DNA from: Caldicellulosiruptor morganii
Lineage (GTDB): Bacteria; Bacillota; Thermoanaerobacteria; Caldicellulosiruptorales; Caldicellulosiruptoraceae
Direction of reading: 5' to 3'
NCBI RefSeq assembly: GCF_026810225.1
Contig: NZ_CP113865.1
Location: 1,384,001 to 1,448,000 of the forward strand
DNA length: 64,000 nt
The stretch's first letter is position 1, and every line of letters starts with the position of its first letter. Positions 6,916 to 16,131 of the stretch are shown here, piece after piece. A program made the position numbers and the translations under genes. The notes under the pieces were generated by a model. That model saw nothing but the letters and a program-made list of their open reading frames with translations, had not been told where the DNA came from and made no database searches.

Positions 6916-8667
6916 TTATCCTTTAAGCTTTCCACTGAAGACAAGTCCTTTTTGTGCATCCATTGTGACAACAATACCATTTTTGAGTATCTCCACAGCA
7001 TTTTTAGCATCGGTGATAACAGGAATATCCAATGCAGCACCGACAATTACTGCGTGTGAGTTTTGACCACCTTCTTCTGTTATAATACCCGATGCTCGTT
7101 TAATATATGGAATAAAATCATTGTTTGTCTGGACTGTTACAATAATATCTCCATCTTCAAAATTTTGCTTTATTTCATTTAGATTTTTCCCAACACATAC
7201 CCTGGCTGTAACCTTTCCAGTACCCCAGCCTCTTCCTTCAACCAGCACATGACCAACAACATGAACTTTTAGAATATTTGTTGTCCCGCTTATACCAACC
7301 GGCACACCAGCAGTGATCACCACTAAATCGCCATCTTTAACAATTTTTGACTTTACAGCAATCTCCACCGAGTGGTCAAATATATCATCAGTAGAATCTT
7401 TATACTCAGCCAAAAATGGATAAACACCCCATGAAAGATTGAGCTGCCTTCTTACTTTCTCACATGGTGTTGTTGCAATAATTGGGCAAGCAGGTCTAAA
7501 TTTTGACACCATTCTTGCTGTGTTTCCGGATTTTGTGACAGTGATAATTGCCTTTGCTCCAAGGTCATGCGCAGTGGTACATGTAGCGTGAGATATAGCA
7601 TTTGTAACATTAACCGGCATATCAAATACCTGAGATTGGAACCTTTTAATATAATCTATCTGGCTTTCTACCCTTTCAGCAATCTTTGCCATTGTGGCAA
7701 CACTTTCAACCGGATACTTTCCCATAGCTGTCTCGCCTGATAACATTATAGCAGATGTTCCGTCAAAAATGGCATTTGCTACATCGCTTACTTCCGCTCT
7801 TGTTGGTCGTGGATTTCTTATCATTGATTCTAACATCTGCGTTGCTGTAATTACTGGCTTACCAGCTTTATAACATTTCTCAATGAGCATCTTTTGCACA
7901 AGTGGTACTTCTTCAAATGGAAGCTCAACACCCAGGTCCCCCCTGGCAACCATAATTCCATCAGCAACTCTTATAATTTCATCACAGTTTGCAACGCCTT
8001 CTTGTGTTTCTATTTTTGCTATTATTAGAATATCTCTGCCACCGTGTTTATTTAAAAATTCTCTAATCTCCAGAACATCGCTTGCCTTTCTTATAAAAGA
8101 AGCTGCTATAAAGTCAACATCGTTTTCAATTCCAAAGAGAATATCTTCCTTGTCTTTCTGGGTCAATGCTGGAAGTTTTATTGGTATGCCTGGAACATTT
8201 ACCCCTTTTTGATTTGTCAAAACTCCTCCATTTTTTACCTTGCAAATTATATTCTTGTCGGTCTTTTCTTCGACAATTAGCTCAATCAGACCATCATCAA
8301 TTAATATCTTATCACCAGGTTTGACATCATTAACAAGTTCTTTATAGGTTATACTTACGATTTCTTCGTTTCCCAGTATCTCCTCTGTTGTGAGTATAAA
8401 TCTCTGTCCTTCTTTTAATTCGATCCTCCCATCCTTGAAAAAACCAATCCTTATTTCTGGTCCTTTTGTATCAAGCAAAATAGGAATGGGCCTGTCAAGC
8501 TCTTCACGAATATTCTTTATCATATCAATTTTTCTTTTATGCTCTTCATGTGTCCCATGGGAAAAATTAAGTCTTGCAACATCCATCCCATTTTCAATGA
8601 GTTTTTTTATAATCTCTTCGGAGTCAGTCGCTGGCCCCAGTGTACAGACTATCTTTGTTTTTCTCAA
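6916..8667 (-). CDS. pyk: Pyruvate kinase with C-terminal PEP-utilizer domain
   Basis: Pyruvate kinase converts PEP and ADP to pyruvate and ATP. The N-terminus MRKTKIVCTLGPATDSEEII, the substrate region ARLNFSHGTHEEH, the IIAKIETQEGV block and the VITATQMLESM signature are all present. After the standard fold of about 470 residues comes an extra domain of about 110 residues containing EEGGQNSHAVIVGAALDIPV, like the PEP-utilizer swivelling domain of PpdK; this extension is typical of Bacillus-type PK. The start is TTG at 8667, with GGAGG 8 nt upstream; a TTG at 8682 lies ahead of this SD and is less likely. It follows pfkA by 21 nt, so two committed glycolytic steps share a transcript. Confidence 0.96.
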   Translation of the reverse strand: MRKTKIVCTLGPATDSEEIIKKLIENGMDVARLNFSHGTHEEHKRKIDMIKNIREELDRPIPILLDTKGPEIRIGFFKDGRIELKEGQRFILTTEEILGNEEIVSITYKELVNDVKPGDKILIDDGLIELIVEEKTDKNIICKVKNGGVLTNQKGVNVPGIPIKLPALTQKDKEDILFGIENDVDFIAASFIRKASDVLEIREFLNKHGGRDILIIAKIETQEGVANCDEIIRVADGIMVARGDLGVELPFEEVPLVQKMLIEKCYKAGKPVITATQMLESMIRNPRPTRAEVSDVANAIFDGTSAIMLSGETAMGKYPVESVATMAKIAERVESQIDYIKRFQSQVFDMPVNVTNAISHATCTTAHDLGAKAIITVTKSGNTARMVSKFRPACPIIATTPCEKVRRQLNLSWGVYPFLAEYKDSTDDIFDHSVEIAVKSKIVKDGDLVVITAGVPVGISGTTNILKVHVVGHVLVEGRGWGTGKVTARVCVGKNLNEIKQNFEDGDIIVTVQTNNDFIPYIKRASGIITEEGGQNSHAVIVGAALDIPVITDAKNAVEILKNGIVVTMDAQKGLVFSGKLKG

Positions 8668-8688
8668 TTTTAAAACCTCCAAAACTTC

Positions 8689-9657
8689 TTATAAAGACAG
8701 GATTGTAGCCAGGTTATACATATACTCATCAATGCTCTTTTGCATAGACAAAGCCTCATCAATGTCATAGTCAACAATCTTACCATCTTTTAGAGCAATT
8801 ATTCTATTCTTCTTTCCTTCTCTGATTACTTCAACTGCTTTTGCCCCCATAAGACTTGCCATTACTCTATCATATGCGGTTGGTGATCCACCTCTCTGGA
8901 TATATCCCAGAATGGTTGCTCTGGTTTCAATACCTGTTGCCTCTTCTATCTCTTTAGCAAGCTCTGTTGCTCCACCGATTCCTTCTGCCAAGATGATTAA
9001 ATTGTGAAGTTTCCCCTTGTTTTTGCCATCTATAATTCTCCTTATTATCTCATCCTTATCAAGACCCTTTTCAGGTATTACAATTGACTCAGCCCCACCA
9101 GCTATACCACTGTAAAGGGCTATATAACCTGCATGTCTTCCCATTACCTCTAAAATGCTAACTCTTTCATGGGAGGTTGCTGTATCTCTAATTTTATTGA
9201 TTGCATCCTGGACAGTGTTTAAAGCAGTGTCAAATCCAATTGTATAATCTGTGCATGCAATGTCATTGTCAATTGTACCAGGAATACCTACTACATTTAT
9301 TCCAAATTTGCTCAAATCTCTGGCCCCTCTAAAAGACCCATCTCCTCCAATTACAACAATGGCATCAATTTTGAATATCTTACACATTGACGCTGCTTTT
9401 TTGAGTCCATTTTCTGTCATAAATTCAGGAGAACGGGCAGTAAGGAGAATTGTTCCTCCGCGCTGAATTATATCAGACACCGACCTTAAATTCATCTCAA
9501 ATATATCGCCTTCTATCAAGCCGTTATATCCTCGTCTTATACCCATTACTCTAAAACCATAATAAATTCCTGTTCTTACAACAGCTCTTATCGCTGCATT
9601 CATTCCCGGTGCATCTCCGCCGCTTGTGAGAACTCCTATAGTCTTCACTTCTGGCAT
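8689..9657 (-). CDS. pfkA: ATP-dependent 6-phosphofructokinase
   Basis: The 322-residue enzyme phosphorylates fructose 6-phosphate. Nucleotide-binding [15 protein letters not shown] is near the N-terminus, GGDGS is at about 104-108 and the catalytic TIDND at about 128-132; Gly after GGD (GGDG) indicates ATP rather than pyrophosphate as donor. The [12 protein letters not shown] and [10 protein letters not shown] motifs follow. The ATG at 9657 was chosen because AAAGGGG lies 8 nt upstream; a TTG two codons earlier fits less well. pyk follows directly. Confidence 0.96.
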   Translation of the reverse strand: MPEVKTIGVLTSGGDAPGMNAAIRAVVRTGIYYGFRVMGIRRGYNGLIEGDIFEMNLRSVSDIIQRGGTILLTARSPEFMTENGLKKAASMCKIFKIDAIVVIGGDGSFRGARDLSKFGINVVGIPGTIDNDIACTDYTIGFDTALNTVQDAINKIRDTATSHERVSILEVMGRHAGYIALYSGIAGGAESIVIPEKGLDKDEIIRRIIDGKNKGKLHNLIILAEGIGGATELAKEIEEATGIETRATILGYIQRGGSPTAYDRVMASLMGAKAVEVIREGKKNRIIALKDGKIVDYDIDEALSMQKSIDEYMYNLATILSL

Positions 9658-9681
9658 ATACAATACCCCTTTCCGTAAATT

Positions 9682-9873
9682 TTAGAATCCTTTTTCAATA
9701 ATTATATTGTGTGCTTCATTGACATCAGTTTCTGGCACAATAATTTCAAAATAGCCTTCCTGTCCTTCTTGAGAAATTGCCTTTACTTTTGCGAGAATTC
9801 CTACTTTTTCTAACTCTTCTTTTATTTTGTTGGCTATCTCACTATTAGATGTAATATACACAACTTCCCACAT
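9682..9873 (-). CDS. Small DUF2007-like protein
   Basis: A 63-residue protein (MWEVVYITSNSEIANKIKE start) with an alternating beta-alpha-beta pattern: a VVYIT strand, an amphipathic helix, GILAKVKA and then EIIVPETDVNEAHNII. This resembles DUF2007 'putative signal transducing protein' domains, whose function is unknown. The ATG at 9873 has GAAGG 7 nt upstream and is preferred to the in-frame ATG at 9894, which overlaps the mtrB stop. It sits between mtrB and pfkA in one apparent transcript. The assignment is tentative because the protein is very short. Confidence 0.55.
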   Translation of the reverse strand: MWEVVYITSNSEIANKIKEELEKVGILAKVKAISQEGQEGYFEIIVPETDVNEAHNIIIEKGF

Positions 9874-9890
9874 AAAAACACCTTCTAAAT

Positions 9891-10136
9891 TCATTTATTT
9901 TGGGATTCCGAAATTATAACCCCAAACTTTGTATAAATCTCTGCCTTGCCTCTTACCTTTATTGCAGACGTCACCTCGGTAAACTGGGCAAGCAACACCT
10001 CACCGCTGTCTAATTTCTCGGTGTGATGAAGCTTTGTATCCTTACCTCTTGTAAGCCCTATTACATTTACTCCATTTTCCAAAGCCTTTACTACTACATA
10101 GTCACCATTTTTGTACTCGTATGCATTTTCACTCAT
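9891..10136 (-). CDS. mtrB: Trp RNA-binding attenuation protein (TRAP)
   Basis: An 81-residue homologue of Bacillus MtrB. The core [20 protein letters not shown] and the [19 protein letters not shown] / IKVRGKAEI segments align almost without gaps. The three RNA-contacting residues of TRAP (K37, K56, R58 in Bacillus subtilis) correspond to K41, K60 and R62 here. TRAP forms an 11-mer that binds tryptophan and then (G/U)AG repeats in trp leader RNAs. A strong SD (GAGGTGAGG) precedes the ATG at 10136. Unlike Bacillus, where mtrB follows mtrA (folE), this gene lies between dnaE and pfkA. No anti-TRAP gene or trp biosynthesis gene is in the window, so targets must lie elsewhere. Confidence 0.93.
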   Translation of the reverse strand: MSENAYEYKNGDYVVVKALENGVNVIGLTRGKDTKLHHTEKLDSGEVLLAQFTEVTSAIKVRGKAEIYTKFGVIISESQNK

Positions 10137-10161
10137 TATCTTTCCTCACCTCTTTTCAAAT

Positions 10162-10188
10162 ATTATAACAAAAATGCCTAAAAATCAA
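10162..10188 (-). promoter_or_regulatory. Possible promoter for mtrB-pfkA-pyk
   Basis: Minus strand: TATAAT (10167-10162) preceded by an extended -10 TG (TGTTATAAT) and, after a 15-nt spacer, TTGATT (10188-10183). The short spacer weakens the call, but the extended -10 would compensate. It would allow expression independent of dnaE. Confidence 0.4.
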
Positions 10189-13100
10189 GAATCTAAATCT
10201 TCAAGCCATACATTTTCCTCGCCAAACCACTCTTTTAATTGCTCAAGTACAGTGTCATTTATATTTATGCACATATTTGATTTAGAAACAAGCCTTTTTT
10301 GCCTGTAATAAAGAATAATTTTGGAATTACCTGTAAAGAATTTGATAAAAGATACAAACTTTTTGGATTTTAAAATAGAATGGTCATCTGTTTTTATTGC
10401 TATTGCTTTATTGGACTGTTTTGTAGAAGATAATCCAGCTTCTTTTTCACCAAGTCTATCTATTTTCTGTGCAATAATCTTTACTCCCTCATCTTCTCTG
10501 TATGTAGCTTTTGCCTCTATCAATAAAATTGAATCTTCTTTTATCAAGTGCGAATACCTTTCATAAACACTTGGAAAGAAAAGAACCTCCAAAGAATCAG
10601 TTAAATCCTCCAGTTTTGCAAATGCCATTGTTTGGTTGTTCTTGGTCAGTTTTATTTTTACCTCTTTAAGCACTCCACATACAATTATCTGCTGGTACTT
10701 GTACTCTTCCTCCTCTGTCATATTAGAAAGTTCAGCCAGATTCACAATGTTGTACTTAGAAATCAAATCTGCATATTTTTCCAGTGGATGACCACTTATA
10801 TAAATCCCTATTGCATCTTTTTCCATCTGCAAAAGTTCCTCGGGACTGGGCTGGGGAAGGTTTTTGTATGAAAAAAGCTCTATTTCATTGTTAGCTATTT
10901 CAAAAAACGTAACTTGATTTGCATTTTTCTTTTGTGATTGTTTGATTGTGAGAATATCTTCCACAGAAGCTAAAAGTGAATTCCTGTTTATTTTTGTAAA
11001 ATCAAAAGCTCCACTTTTTATCAAGTTCTCAATAATTCTTTTGTTCACTGTATTAGTATCCACTCTCATTATAAAGTCATACAAATCTTTAAACTCTCCA
11101 TTTTGTTCACGCTCTTTTAAAATATGAGAAATCACATTTTCACCCAGGCTCTTTATTGCTCTTAAACCAAACCTGATACTATTCCCCTCGATTGTGAAGT
11201 CATAGCTACTTCTGTTTATATCGGGTGGAAGAACCGAAATTCCAAATCTTCTACACTCTTCTATGTACATTCCAACTTTCTCATTCGAATTCATTACGCT
11301 TGTAATTAAGCTGGTCATAAACTCAATGGTAAAATACCTCTTCAAATAAGCTGTTTGATACGCCAAAATAGCATAGGCTGCTGCATGAGACTTGTTAAAC
11401 GCATAGCTTCCAAAGTCCTCAATTATTGCAAATATCTTTTCTGCTATGTGTCTGTCAACCCCACCTGCTACAGCTCCTTCAATGAATCTATCTCTCTCTT
11501 CCATCAAAATATCTGCCTTTTTCTTTGCCATTGCGCGCCTGACAAGGTCTGCTCTGCCAAGTGAATAACCTGCAAGCTCTCTAAAGATCTGCATAACCTG
11601 TTCCTGGTAAACTATACATCCATACGTAACATTCAAAATTGGTTCAAGCTTTGGATGCAGATACTCTATCCTTTCCTTATTATTTTTGTTCTGGATATAC
11701 ACCGGAATCTGATCCATTGGACCTGGTCTGAAAAGAGAAATTCCGGCTATCACATCCTCCAAATTCTCTGGTTTTAATTCTCTCATGAACTGTTTCATGC
11801 CACTGCTTTCAAGCTGGAATACTCCATTTGTGTTTCCTTCAGAAATAAATTGATAAACATTTTTATCATTGTAGTCAATTCTGTCAAGATCAATCTCTAT
11901 GTTCCGATGTTTTTTTATAAGCTCTAAAGTGTTTTGAATAACTGTAAGAGTCCTCAAACCCAGAAAATCCATTTTCAAAAGTCCCAGCTCTTCCAATGTA
12001 GTCATCGGAAACTGAGTAACTATAGCATCCTCTGTTCTTGCCAGAGGAACCAGTTCGGTAATTGGACAGTTTGATATAACAACTCCTGCTGCATGAACCG
12101 AAGTGTGCCGTGGCATTCCTTCAAGATTTCTTGCAGTGTCAATTATTTTTCTGACAGTATCATTTTGATCATATAATTTCTTAAGGTCATAATTTATCTC
12201 AAGTGCTTTGTCAATTGTCATACCAGGTGAAAATGGTATCATCTTTGCAATTTCATCAACCTGGGCATATGGTATGCCAAGAGCCCTTCCCACATCTCTT
12301 ATAGAGGCCCTTGCTGCCATTGTACCAAATGTTATTATTTGGCTAACCCTGTCTTTACCATATTTGTTGGTAACATAATCAATTACTTCCTGCCTTCGCT
12401 GATAGCAAAAATCAATGTCAATATCAGGCATGGAAATCCTTTCAGGATTTAAAAACCTTTCAAAAAGAAGATTATATTTAATTGGATCAACATTTGTAAT
12501 TCCAAGACAATACGCAACTATGCTTCCTGCCGCAGAACCTCTACCGGGTCCTACCATTATATTATTTTTCTTTGCAAAGTTTATAAAATCCTGAACAATC
12601 AAAAAGTATTCTGTAAAGCCCATATCCTTTATTACACCAAGTTCCATTAAAAGCCTGTCATATGCCATTTTGTTATCTTTTGAATATCTTTTTTCAAAAC
12701 CGGACAGTGCCAACTCTTTGAGATATTCAAACGCATCAGATTCTCCTTCTGGTAGTTGAAATTTGGGAAGGTTAATTTTCCCAAATTCAAATTCAACATT
12801 ACACCTTTCAGCAATCTCCAGAGTGTTTTTGAGTGCCTCCGGAACATAACCAAATATTCTTTCCATCTCCTCGGGAGATTTGAGATAAAACTCGTCTGTA
12901 GGAAACTCCATTTTATTGCTATCATGTATTGTTTTTCCTGTCTGAATACAAAGCAGAATGTCATGAAGTTCCCTATGTTCCTTTTTCAGATAATGCACAT
13001 CATTTGTTGCTACAAGAGGAATTTGGTATTTTTTAGAAAGTCTGATAAGTTCACTATTTACAAACCTTTGTTCATCAATTCCATGGTATTGAAGTTCAAA

Positions 13101-13610
13101 ATAAAAGTTGCTCCCGAAAGTATCTTTGTAAAAACTGATCGCATCAATCAATTTTTCTTTTTGGTCTCTCAAAATCAATTTGGGTATCTCTCCAGCAAGA
13201 CAGCTTGTCAGTGCAATTAAACCTTTTGAATATTTTGAAAGGATTTCCCTGTCCACCCTTGGTTTATAATAGAATCCTTCAATAAACCCCAGTGAAACAA
13301 TCTTTGAAAGGTTTTTATATCCCTCATTATCCATTGCAAGAAGTATTAAATGATGAATATCATTATCAATATTTGGTTCTTTATCAAAACGCGAACGAGG
13401 AGAAATATATACTTCACATCCGATTATTGGCTTTATCCCATGTTCTTTTGCTACCTTGTAAAATTCAACAACCCCATACATCGCTCCATGGTCAGTTATT
13501 GCAATACTTTGCATATTGAGCTGTTTTACCCTCTCAAATAAACTCTCTATCCGAACAGCTCCGTCAAGCAAGCTATACTCTGTGTGTACATGAAGATGTA
13601 CAAAACTCAT
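10185..13610 (-). CDS. dnaE: DNA polymerase III alpha subunit, DnaE type
   Basis: The 1141-residue protein has the N-terminal PHP domain (FVHLHVHTEYSLLDG, AITDHGAMYG), then the PolC/DnaE palm with GPGRGSAAGSIVAYCLG and the catalytic acidic motif PDIDIDF at about residues 395-400, tandem HhH region, and a C-terminal OB-fold (ITVCGVLKEVKIKLTKNN-like segment at about 985-1005). Length and domain order match E. coli-type DnaE (about 1160 residues) rather than PolC. Start ATG at 13610 has AAGGTG 10 nt upstream. It is followed by mtrB after a 48-nt gap containing a possible promoter. Confidence 0.97.
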   Translation of the reverse strand: MSFVHLHVHTEYSLLDGAVRIESLFERVKQLNMQSIAITDHGAMYGVVEFYKVAKEHGIKPIIGCEVYISPRSRFDKEPNIDNDIHHLILLAMDNEGYKNLSKIVSLGFIEGFYYKPRVDREILSKYSKGLIALTSCLAGEIPKLILRDQKEKLIDAISFYKDTFGSNFYFELQYHGIDEQRFVNSELIRLSKKYQIPLVATNDVHYLKKEHRELHDILLCIQTGKTIHDSNKMEFPTDEFYLKSPEEMERIFGYVPEALKNTLEIAERCNVEFEFGKINLPKFQLPEGESDAFEYLKELALSGFEKRYSKDNKMAYDRLLMELGVIKDMGFTEYFLIVQDFINFAKKNNIMVGPGRGSAAGSIVAYCLGITNVDPIKYNLLFERFLNPERISMPDIDIDFCYQRRQEVIDYVTNKYGKDRVSQIITFGTMAARASIRDVGRALGIPYAQVDEIAKMIPFSPGMTIDKALEINYDLKKLYDQNDTVRKIIDTARNLEGMPRHTSVHAAGVVISNCPITELVPLARTEDAIVTQFPMTTLEELGLLKMDFLGLRTLTVIQNTLELIKKHRNIEIDLDRIDYNDKNVYQFISEGNTNGVFQLESSGMKQFMRELKPENLEDVIAGISLFRPGPMDQIPVYIQNKNNKERIEYLHPKLEPILNVTYGCIVYQEQVMQIFRELAGYSLGRADLVRRAMAKKKADILMEERDRFIEGAVAGGVDRHIAEKIFAIIEDFGSYAFNKSHAAAYAILAYQTAYLKRYFTIEFMTSLITSVMNSNEKVGMYIEECRRFGISVLPPDINRSSYDFTIEGNSIRFGLRAIKSLGENVISHILKEREQNGEFKDLYDFIMRVDTNTVNKRIIENLIKSGAFDFTKINRNSLLASVEDILTIKQSQKKNANQVTFFEIANNEIELFSYKNLPQPSPEELLQMEKDAIGIYISGHPLEKYADLISKYNIVNLAELSNMTEEEEYKYQQIIVCGVLKEVKIKLTKNNQTMAFAKLEDLTDSLEVLFFPSVYERYSHLIKEDSILLIEAKATYREDEGVKIIAQKIDRLGEKEAGLSSTKQSNKAIAIKTDDHSILKSKKFVSFIKFFTGNSKIILYYRQKRLVSKSNMCININDTVLEQLKEWFGEENVWLEDLDS

Positions 13611-13635
13611 CTTTTTATAACACCTTTCTTGTTTT

Positions 13636-14709
13636 TCAGAGTTCTATGTCTTCCAAAACATCAACTATATAATAATGAAAATTCAATGCCAGATCTATAT
13701 CCCTTTTGTATGGAAGTTTCCTGCCTTCGCTATCATAAAGAATTCTTACAATAGGTCGAGATGGAAATCTCGGATTATTATGTACAACAATTCCCTTTTC
13801 TCTTGTATTCAACAGCACCGGTGTCCCTACCTGAAACAGCGAGATAAATGTAACAAATTTGGATACTATATAACTGTCAAAATGAGTGGAACACGAATTT
13901 AAAAGGTATTCTATTGCCATATGTGGTTTTAAACGCTTTCTAAATTCCCTGTCACTTACAAGCGCATCAAATACATCTGCCACTGCAACTATCTTAGCTG
14001 TCTGCGGTATTTCATCTCTCGTTTTACCAAATGGATATCCGCTCCCATCCAGCCTTTCATGATGATAAAGAGCAATTTCAGCAACCTGCTGTTCAAATCT
14101 GTATTCAGAGTTTAAAATATCATATCCAATAATTGTATGCATTTTTATCATTTCATATTCTTTTTCCTGCAACGGGCCCTTTTTGGTCAAAATAGTTTTA
14201 GGAACCTTTACCTTGCCTACATCATGAAGCAATGTACCCATTCCAAGATCCAGCAGTTTGTCATAGTCGTAATTTAGCTTTATTCCAACCAGAAGTGCAA
14301 AAATAGTAGTATTAAGTGAGTGAAATAGAGTATAGTTCCCAACCGTTCTAATATCGCAAAGGTTCAGAATAATCTCTTTTTGTTCAAGAAGCTGGGAGAT
14401 AGTTTTGCTAACAAGAGTTTTTATCTCGGGAGTAATCTCCTGTGAATTGATATAATCTACATTGAATGCAGTGTTTACAACTTTGAATGCTTCCTCCTTG
14501 AGTTCCCTGGTGATAACATCTTCTATTTCAACTATGTCTGTGTTATCGTCTATGATATAGATGTCATAGACACCAAAATCCTTTAGTCTTTTAATTATAT
14601 TCCCTGTGAGTTTTTGCCCAGAAGCGATTAAAATTTTACCATCTTCGCTATAAATGTCCTTGGCAAGAATCATATTTTCTTTAGCATTTTTAAGTAAAAT
14701 CCTTCTCAT
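13636..14709 (-). CDS. HD-GYP domain protein (probable cyclic-di-GMP phosphodiesterase)
   Basis: The 357-residue cytoplasmic protein has an N-terminal region of about 110 residues (MRRILLKNAKENMILAKDIY, a DUF3391-like beginning) followed by an HD-GYP domain: LLHDVGKVKVP with the HD pair, KMHTIIGYDIL, ALYHHERLDGSGYPFG and VAVADVFDAL. These are the metal ligands and GYP-type signature of c-di-GMP phosphodiesterases. No membrane segment or other sensor is seen. A short C-terminal tail resembles regions following HD-GYP in clostridial proteins. ATG at 14709 (SD GGGAG) overlaps the end of the upstream cyclo-ligase gene by 20 nt, so the two are translationally linked although functionally unrelated. 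Confidence 0.9.
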   Translation of the reverse strand: MRRILLKNAKENMILAKDIYSEDGKILIASGQKLTGNIIKRLKDFGVYDIYIIDDNTDIVEIEDVITRELKEEAFKVVNTAFNVDYINSQEITPEIKTLVSKTISQLLEQKEIILNLCDIRTVGNYTLFHSLNTTIFALLVGIKLNYDYDKLLDLGMGTLLHDVGKVKVPKTILTKKGPLQEKEYEMIKMHTIIGYDILNSEYRFEQQVAEIALYHHERLDGSGYPFGKTRDEIPQTAKIVAVADVFDALVSDREFRKRLKPHMAIEYLLNSCSTHFDSYIVSKFVTFISLFQVGTPVLLNTREKGIVVHNNPRFPSRPIVRILYDSEGRKLPYKRDIDLALNFHYYIVDVLEDIEL

Positions 14710-15289
14710 TGTATTCTCCCCTATACTTTTTTCTTCTATTTAAGATGATTTTATCAGTCACAATAATATCAAGCTCAACATCATGCATCTCGGCAAAAAT
14801 TTTTGGTACTCTCTGGAAGTAATATGCAATACCTGCTTTCAAACAAGAAGGACTTACCTCTTTTAAAAACCTGTCATAATATCCCTTGCCAAAACCTATT
14901 CTATTTAAACTTCTATCAAAAGCCAATAGTGGAACTATACAAATGTCTATATCAGATGGCTCTACCTCTAATGTTTCCTCAGGCTCGACTATCCCAAACC
15001 TGTTTCTTTTTAATTTACTGTCTTTTCTGTATTCTGCAGCAATCATTTTTTCTCTGTCAACAACCTTGGGAACACAAATCCTCTTACCCTTTGCTATGAG
15101 GTAGTTTATGATTCTACTTGTATCAACCTCATCCGGTAAACTCATATATATAAATACAGTAGAAAAATCTAATTCTGATAGTAAATTTTTCAATTTGTTA
15201 TACACCATTATATCAAGTTTCAATTTCCGCTTACTTTTTACAAGTTTTCGTTTTACACCAATTATTTTCCTTATCTTTTTCTTTTGCAA
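14690..15289 (-). CDS. 5-formyltetrahydrofolate cyclo-ligase family protein
   Basis: The C-terminal motif RIGFGKGYYDRFLK is the phosphate/folate-binding signature of the 5-FCL (MTHFS) family; the central CVPKV and FGIVEPEET segments also fit. The enzyme converts 5-formyl-THF to 5,10-methenyl-THF with ATP. The N-terminus is unusually basic and several starts are in frame; TTG at 15289 was chosen because AGGGTG lies 9 nt upstream and gives about 199 residues, the family's normal size (TTG at 15310 is the alternative). It precedes and overlaps the HD-GYP gene. Confidence 0.88.
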   Translation of the reverse strand: MQKKKIRKIIGVKRKLVKSKRKLKLDIMVYNKLKNLLSELDFSTVFIYMSLPDEVDTSRIINYLIAKGKRICVPKVVDREKMIAAEYRKDSKLKRNRFGIVEPEETLEVEPSDIDICIVPLLAFDRSLNRIGFGKGYYDRFLKEVSPSCLKAGIAYYFQRVPKIFAEMHDVELDIIVTDKIILNRRKKYRGEYNEKDFT

Positions 15290-15359
15290 CTGAAATTTCA
15301 CCCTTTTCAATTTAATTTATCACATTTTTGAGAAGAATTAAAATACTTTTAATAAGTAA

Positions 15360-15391
15360 AAATAGCCCTGAAATTTTTATCAGGGCTATTT
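15360..15391 (-). terminator. Terminator after rpmF
   Basis: A perfect 12-bp stem, AAATAGCCCTGA (15360-15371) with TCAGGGCTATTT (15380-15391) and an 8-nt loop, with T-runs on both sides. It lies 9 nt after the rpmF stop and separates it from the cyclo-ligase gene. Confidence 0.88.
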
Positions 15392-15399
15392 TTCTTATA

Positions 15400-15576
15400 T
15401 TAGTCTTCATTTACTACTTTTCTATTTTTATAGTATCCGCAGTTTGGACATACTCTGTGTAAAAGCTTCATCTCATGGCATTGAGGACATTCAACAAGGT
15501 TTGGAGCTTCAATTTTCCAATTTGCTCTGTGTTTATGAGTTCTCTGCTTTGACCATCTTCTTTTTGGTTGAGCCAA
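15400..15576 (-). CDS. rpmF: 50S ribosomal protein L32
   Basis: A 58-residue product, MAQPKRRWSKQRTHKHRANW at the start, then a zinc ribbon with CPQC at 30-33 and CPNC at 43-46. The four-Cys form implies zinc binding. The start codon is TTG at 15576, preceded by a near-perfect SD (AAAGGAGGTG, about 7 nt upstream) that overlaps the DUF177 stop at 15580. DUF177-rpmF is a conserved pair. The consensus promoter at 16132-16160 serves both and the hairpin at 15360-15391 ends the unit. Confidence 0.97.
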   Translation of the reverse strand: MAQPKRRWSKQRTHKHRANWKIEAPNLVECPQCHEMKLLHRVCPNCGYYKNRKVVNED

Positions 15577-15579
15577 CTT

Positions 15580-16101
15580 TCACACCTCCTTTTCTTCATC
15601 TGTACCAAGCATATTTTTTAGCGTTTTTAAAATACTGAGCCTTGGATCAATCTCATCTCTTTCACACGAACACGAACCAAAATTGAGATTAGTACCGCAA
15701 ATAGGACATAGACCTTTACAATCTTCTCTGCACAAATATTTCATCGGAAGATACAATACAATAGTTGCAATAACATTTTCATCAAACTCTATTATATCGT
15801 CCTCAAATTGAATTACTTCATCATCTTTAATCTCAGCATTGTTTGAATACTCTTCATAAAATGGAACATCAACATCAACAAAAGCATCCTCTGTACATCT
15901 GTAACAACTTGTCTTGAGCTTTGTTCTGATATTGCCACTTACTTCAATAACGTTGCCTTTCTTTGTAGCAACACCGTAAAAACTAACAGGTTCAACAAAA
16001 AATAAATTATCACCTCTAAATTCTATACTTTCCCAATTTTCACAAAACTCAAATTCTTCTGAATCGCCATTTGATTTTAGTTTGGATACATCTAATCTCA
16101 T
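15580..16101 (-). CDS. DUF177 / YceD-like protein with zinc-type cysteines
   Basis: The 173-residue protein belongs to the YceD (YlbN) family, encoded immediately upstream of rpmF in most bacteria and implicated in 23S rRNA accumulation or processing. It shows CYRCTEDAF in the middle and, near the C-terminus, CREDCKGLCPICGTNLN plus CSCERDEIDPRL. The CxxC pairs suggest a bound zinc. ATG at 16101 has SD GAGGTGAC a few bases upstream. A TTGACA-N17-TATAAT promoter lies just ahead. Confidence 0.9.
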   Translation of the reverse strand: MRLDVSKLKSNGDSEEFEFCENWESIEFRGDNLFFVEPVSFYGVATKKGNVIEVSGNIRTKLKTSCYRCTEDAFVDVDVPFYEEYSNNAEIKDDEVIQFEDDIIEFDENVIATIVLYLPMKYLCREDCKGLCPICGTNLNFGSCSCERDEIDPRLSILKTLKNMLGTDEEKEV

Positions 16102-16131
16102 CTTTTTGTCACCTCATATCATAACGGTTGT

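Noticed and set aside
6891-7046. 52-residue N-terminal extension of the thioesterase
   Set aside because: It lies inside the end of pyk in another frame; ATG 6890 has an SD and gives normal family length.
12756-13220. A 154-codon open frame opposite dnaE
   Set aside because: It lies antisense to strongly conserved dnaE sequence, has no SD, and its product is a hydrophobic/aromatic mix typical of shadow frames.
9891-16101. TRAP-binding (G/U)AG repeat leaders in this window
   Set aside because: No run of closely spaced NAG triplets was noticed in any intergenic leader; not computed exhaustively.
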